Source: Bdellovibrionia bacterium (GTDB lineage: Bacteria > Bdellovibrionota > Bdellovibrionia > Bdellovibrionales > JAGQZY01). From it: a DNA stretch of 64,000 bases. A model generated the notes under the pieces. The model was given only the letters and a program-made list of their open reading frames with translations. It was not told where the DNA came from and made no database searches. The position numbers were made by a program, and so were the translations under genes. Shown piece by piece: positions 60,565 through 64,000 of the stretch (the stretch's first letter is position 1; every line of letters begins with the position of its first letter). The DNA is taken from the NCBI GenBank assembly GCA_030427805.1, contig JAUICP010000002.1, positions 434,001 through 498,000 of the forward strand, given 5' to 3'.

Positions 60565-62817
60565 ATGTCGGAAATTCAAAGTGATTTAGACCATTTAAAT
60601 CCTAAACAAAGAGAAGCCGCCGAATGCCTCGAAGGCCCACTTTTGATTCTTGCCGGTGCTGGCTCCGGAAAAACCCGAGTTTTGACATTTCGCACAGCAC
60701 AATTGATCCAACAGGGACTCGCCGCACCTAACGAAATTCTGGCCGTCACCTTTACCAATAAAGCGGCCCGGGAGATGGAAAGCCGGATCACAAGCCTGCT
60801 CGCCGAAAAGGGAATTCCCATTCACGAACCCATGTGGATATCAACCTTCCACTCCATTTGCGCAAGACTTCTTAGGCAACACATCCACCTACTGGAATAC
60901 GAGCCCTACTTTTCGATTTACGATCAAGCCGATCAACTCTCGATGATTAAAAAGGTGCTCTCCGCTCTAAAGATCGATGAAAAGATGAACCCCGCCAAAT
61001 CCTTTCAAGGTCGTATTAACTCCGCCAAAACTCGTGGTCTCGACCCTATTGGCGTCCGTAAACAAAAAAACTTTATGATGGATCCCAGAACTTTGGAAGT
61101 TTACGAGCGCTATGAACAAGAAATGAAATCGGCCAATGCCTTAGACTTTGCCGACCTTTTGCTTAAGACCTACGAGATCTTCGTGAGTTACCCGGTCGTT
61201 CTTGAGTCATTGCAAAATCAATTTCGCTTTATCATGATCGACGAGTATCAAGATACCAATCGCATCCAATACCTCATCATCAAAGCCCTTTCAAAGGGGC
61301 ATAGAAACCTCTGTGTCGTTGGTGACGAGGACCAAAGTATTTACAGCTGGCGTGGCGCCGATATCGCAAACATTCTGGAGTTCGAAAAGGACTTCCCGGA
61401 AGCCAAGGTTGTAAAGCTCGAGCAAAATTACCGTTCCAGCCAAGTCATTGTCTCTGCTTCTACGGAATTAATTAAGAATAACGAAATTAGAAAAGATAAG
61501 ACTCTTTTTACACAAAATGATCCCGGCTCGTTGATTCAGGTCTGCGAAGAAAACACCGAGTACGATGAAGCTCGAATGATTGTTAAAAATATCGAATCAC
61601 TTTCTCAGTCTGGAGAGTACGCCTACAAAGATTTCGCTATTTTCTATCGAACCAATGCTCAATCGAGGGTTCTTGAGGAACAACTTCGCTTGCGAAGTAT
61701 CCCCTACCGAATTGTCGGTGGCCTCAAGTTCTACGAACGGATGGAAATCAAAGACGTCATCGCCTACCTTAAATTAATTATCAATCCCGGTGACGACGTC
61801 GCACTTAAAAGAGTTATTAATGTTCCTGCAAGGGGAATCGGTAAAACCACCATTGAGAAGATCGAAAACTATGCTAATGCCGCCGGAATCAGAATGGTTG
61901 AGGCCTGCGCCCGTTGTATAGAAGAGAAGGTTTTCCATAAAGGAGCACAAACGAAGGTCGGCGGCTTCCTCGATCTTTTAGTAAAACTCCGCACTCGGGC
62001 TGAAGACCTCACCCTAGTTGAACTTTACACCGAAATTCTCGCTGAGACCGGCTACGTCGCCAAGCTTAAAAATGAAGGCACCCAAGAGGCCGAAAGCCGA
62101 ATCGATAACCTCGAAGAATTTAATAATGCGATCACCCAGTTTTGTGATGAGCGAGGTGAAGAGGGAACCTTACAGAATTTTCTCGAAGAGATGGCTCTCG
62201 TCCAAGATGTCGATCGCATGAGTGACGAGGAGGACTCTGTTACTTTGATGACCCTCCACATCTCTAAGGGTTTAGAGTTTCCCATTGTTTTTGTTGCCGG
62301 AATGGAGCAGGGCTTATTTCCAACAGCGCGGGCCATAGACAATTCGGACCCCAATGGACTCGAAGAAGAGCGACGCCTGTGCTACGTCGGCATGACTCGG
62401 GCCCAGGAACATTTGTTTTTGAGTTATGCCCGGCAAAGAAAGCAATGGGGATCGAGCCAGTTCAATCCCCCAAGTCAGTTCCTGCAAGAAATTCCTGAAG
62501 ACTATGTAGAGTTTAAGACATCGGTTCGTAGACCGAAGTTCATGGACAATGCAGGAATCCAGTCCGGAGCAAATTGGAACTCTAATCAAGAACCCACCTT
62601 CGATGCCATGCCTTCATACGAGGACTACAGCGATCTTTTTGATGAGTCTTCGGCCAGTCAGTTTAAAAAAGGGCAGCGGGTTAGACACCCCTCCTATGGC
62701 GTCGGTGCTATCTACCGTGTCGATGGCAATGGAGAAGATGCGCGAGTGAGTGTTTTGTTTGACGATAAGACCTTGAAAAAATTTGTTGTAAAGTACGCTC
62801 GACTGGAGCGACTTTAA
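60565..62817 (+). CDS. pcrA: UvrD/PcrA-type 3'-5' DNA helicase
   Basis: 750 residues, SF1A helicase acting in repair and replication restart. GAGSGKT (31-37) is Walker A; AVTFTNKAAREM, IMIDEYQDTN (Walker B), VVGDEDQSIYSWRGAD (motif III), LEQNYRSS (IV), VTLMTLHISKGLEFPIVFVAG (V, in parts) and RRLCYVGMTRAQEHL (VI) are all present. A C-terminal Tudor-like tail (FKKGQRVRHPSYGVGAIYRV) is typical of PcrA and binds RNA polymerase in known members. GGGAAGGGG precedes the ATG. Its stop overlaps the convergent gene by 4 bases. Confidence 0.97.
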   Translation: MSEIQSDLDHLNPKQREAAECLEGPLLILAGAGSGKTRVLTFRTAQLIQQGLAAPNEILAVTFTNKAAREMESRITSLLAEKGIPIHEPMWISTFHSICARLLRQHIHLLEYEPYFSIYDQADQLSMIKKVLSALKIDEKMNPAKSFQGRINSAKTRGLDPIGVRKQKNFMMDPRTLEVYERYEQEMKSANALDFADLLLKTYEIFVSYPVVLESLQNQFRFIMIDEYQDTNRIQYLIIKALSKGHRNLCVVGDEDQSIYSWRGADIANILEFEKDFPEAKVVKLEQNYRSSQVIVSASTELIKNNEIRKDKTLFTQNDPGSLIQVCEENTEYDEARMIVKNIESLSQSGEYAYKDFAIFYRTNAQSRVLEEQLRLRSIPYRIVGGLKFYERMEIKDVIAYLKLIINPGDDVALKRVINVPARGIGKTTIEKIENYANAAGIRMVEACARCIEEKVFHKGAQTKVGGFLDLLVKLRTRAEDLTLVELYTEILAETGYVAKLKNEGTQEAESRIDNLEEFNNAITQFCDERGEEGTLQNFLEEMALVQDVDRMSDEEDSVTLMTLHISKGLEFPIVFVAGMEQGLFPTARAIDNSDPNGLEEERRLCYVGMTRAQEHLFLSYARQRKQWGSSQFNPPSQFLQEIPEDYVEFKTSVRRPKFMDNAGIQSGANWNSNQEPTFDAMPSYEDYSDLFDESSASQFKKGQRVRHPSYGVGAIYRVDGNGEDARVSVLFDDKTLKKFVVKYARLERL

Positions 62818-64000
62818 TCTCTGCCAATCAAATTAGAGACTTCTTCGCGGTACTGCTGTCCCCTTTTCAGGAGTTCAGATGGGGATTCTCTCGTTTCTGT
62901 TTCTCCTAAACTATGCCTGACTTCGATTAAAGTTTCGTAGGTATGGGTAAAGGACTCATCAATCGAACGAACGCGACCAAGACTTTTTCGCAAGGCAGCC
63001 GATTCTCGAAGGACACCATATACTGCGTCCGATAAATCAACACGGTTGTCGACGCGTTCGAGGGCATTTATTTTTTCATCCAATCCCTCGATGAGGCTCT
63101 CAATTTTGAGCAGCATTCCAGTAATGGGATAAAACAATGGAAGACTCTCTGTCATCTGCCGCACTTGAGAGTTAAGGCTCCGCCGCATTTCATTCAGTTG
63201 TTTTCGAGTCATTGACTCGCTTCTCGCATTAGAAAAAGCCTCAAAGTAGTTGGAACCAAAATCATCTTGTAGAACTTCCGATTGAAAAGCCGTGACCTGA
63301 TCAAATATTTTTCGATTGATTACCTGTAGAGTTCTCTCGACTTCTTCGAGAGTGCCTTGGTTCAAATCACCATCAGACAGTATAGATTCAAGGCGCTCCA
63401 AAGCTGCTCTAATCTCTTTTATGCCATTATTCATTCCATTGATCCGGCCCACAGATTCAATTGAACGACTCCCTAGTTGGCGAATACCTTGGACCCCATA
63501 TTTTCGTAGAAGGTAGCGATTTCGTGAGTCTGAAAGCCTCGCTCTAATCCCGGGCAAGGTGGCGCTTAGGACGTACTTTCCAGCTCCCGACCACAAGACC
63601 AAGAATAGATCCGCCGACATGGCCGCCAGTGGGTCAATAAACGCCCCGATGATGCTAACAGGAGGTATAGCGACAAATGAAAGAATCATATTCGCTAAAT
63701 TAATGCGGTCCATACTCGCTTTAGCCTGGGTCATAAAATGTCTATGAAGACTCGGAGTTGTAACAACCAAAAGGCCTTTTAAAAGTTCTGGGCCTCCCGG
63801 AGTTTCAAGGAGCTCACTCAAAATTTTCTTTTGAACACCAAATTCTCCTAAATTGAGATTAAAATGATGGGCGCGCCAGGCCTCTGAGTTTTCATGCCTT
63901 CGCTCATCTGAATCCCCTAAGAAATAGAAATCCAGAAGATAAGAGTACATTTGATCGACCATGGGGCTAATATCAAAATTACCACCACTTTCTTGCTGCA
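62814..64000 (-). CDS. Large helical protein, 5' part outside the window
   Basis: The frame is open to the window edge without a stop, so the true start lies beyond 64000; at least 394 residues. One long hydrophobic stretch (MILSFVAIPPVSIIGAFIDPLAAMSADLFLVLWSGAGKYVL, in parts) suggests membrane segments. The C-terminal half is coiled-coil rich (EIRAALERLESILSDGD, LIEGLDEKINALERVD). Family not recognised. Overlaps the end of pcrA by 4 bases. Confidence 0.65.
   Translation of the reverse strand, partial: QQESGGNFDISPMVDQMYSYLLDFYFLGDSDERRHENSEAWRAHHFNLNLGEFGVQKKILSELLETPGGPELLKGLLVVTTPSLHRHFMTQAKASMDRINLANMILSFVAIPPVSIIGAFIDPLAAMSADLFLVLWSGAGKYVLSATLPGIRARLSDSRNRYLLRKYGVQGIRQLGSRSIESVGRINGMNNGIKEIRAALERLESILSDGDLNQGTLEEVERTLQVINRKIFDQVTAFQSEVLQDDFGSNYFEAFSNARSESMTRKQLNEMRRSLNSQVRQMTESLPLFYPITGMLLKIESLIEGLDEKINALERVDNRVDLSDAVYGVLRESAALRKSLGRVRSIDESFTHTYETLIEVRHSLGETETRESPSELLKRGQQYREEVSNLIGRD

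Noticed and set aside
1-64000. CRISPR arrays, insertion sequences, prophage, rRNA
   Set aside because: No regularly spaced repeats, transposase, phage structural or rRNA sequences were recognised.

Overview
The window is a chromosomal segment of a motile, respiring Gram-negative bacterium. The evidence is a complete flagellar export/switch operon, CcoG of cbb3 oxidase, a glycine-cleavage pair, FolD, AspRS, PcrA/UvrD, many signal peptides and lipoboxes, and outer-membrane-type proteins. The gene order fliL-fliM-fliN-fliO-fliP-fliQ-fliR-flhB-flhA-flhF-flhG-fliA, the abundance of secreted hydrolases, lipoproteins and repeat proteins, an ecotin, and a lysine-tailed sigma-32 fit the Bdellovibrionota/Oligoflexia (predatory delta-like lineages). 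The genus cannot be fixed from sequence alone. Genes are tightly packed, often with 4-nt overlaps, and several convergent pairs end within or beside each other's stop codon.

Layout. 1-4.4 kb: end of ccoG, a TauE/SafE-like cytochrome-biogenesis membrane protein, two secreted ankyrin proteins, a small Arg-rich secreted protein, and egtD (ergothioneine-type histidine methyltransferase). 4.6-10.4 kb: a same-strand run of six exported proteins, including two paralogues with a GS-x-HG signature, an alginate-lyase-like protein and a GH3 (NagZ-like) glycosidase. 10.6-14.9 kb: a YHS protein, a three-haem-motif lipoprotein, a metzincin-like protease with a small partner, and a DUF4214 lipoprotein. 15.0-17.1 kb: DUF1653 protein, tRNA-Leu(UAG), gcvH and gcvT. 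17.3-21.6 kb: an exported caspase-like (His/Cys) protein, divergent from a lipoprotein lytic transglycosylase; then ecotin and folD. 21.7-27.5 kb: a small basic protein, a large FecR-domain protein and two secreted proteins, one glycine-rich with a CTERM-like tail. 27.6-32.6 kb: a four-gene signalling operon (PA14 lipoprotein, CACHE/HAMP kinase, REC-kinase hybrid, CheY-like regulator). 32.8-35.4 kb: a compact Tad-like cluster of small prepilin-type proteins plus a CpaB-like protein, including a 48-residue gene easily missed. 35.4-41.3 kb: a giant Gly-Leu-Ala repeat protein, a REC-kinase, and three proteins without a recognised family. 41.4-45.3 kb: aspS, a PHA-system-like protein and an RpoH-type sigma factor with a histone-H1-like tail. 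45.3-56.7 kb: the flagellar operon, driven by an excellent sigma-54 promoter and closed by a hairpin terminator. 56.9-64 kb: inositol-monophosphatase-family gene, SPOR protein, two secreted proteins, pcrA/uvrD and a partial gene.

Most unexpected: a 34-bp three-copy dispersed element (21-bp identical core, 7 variable bases, GCGTTA) immediately at 3' gene ends, two copies forming an inverted pair around a terminator; the H1-tailed sigma factor; the exported caspase-like protein; FlhF with altered G3/G4 motifs; and FliO carrying a long extracytoplasmic AMIN-like region. No CRISPR array, insertion sequence, integrase or rRNA was seen. No gene-free stretch exceeds 300 bases.
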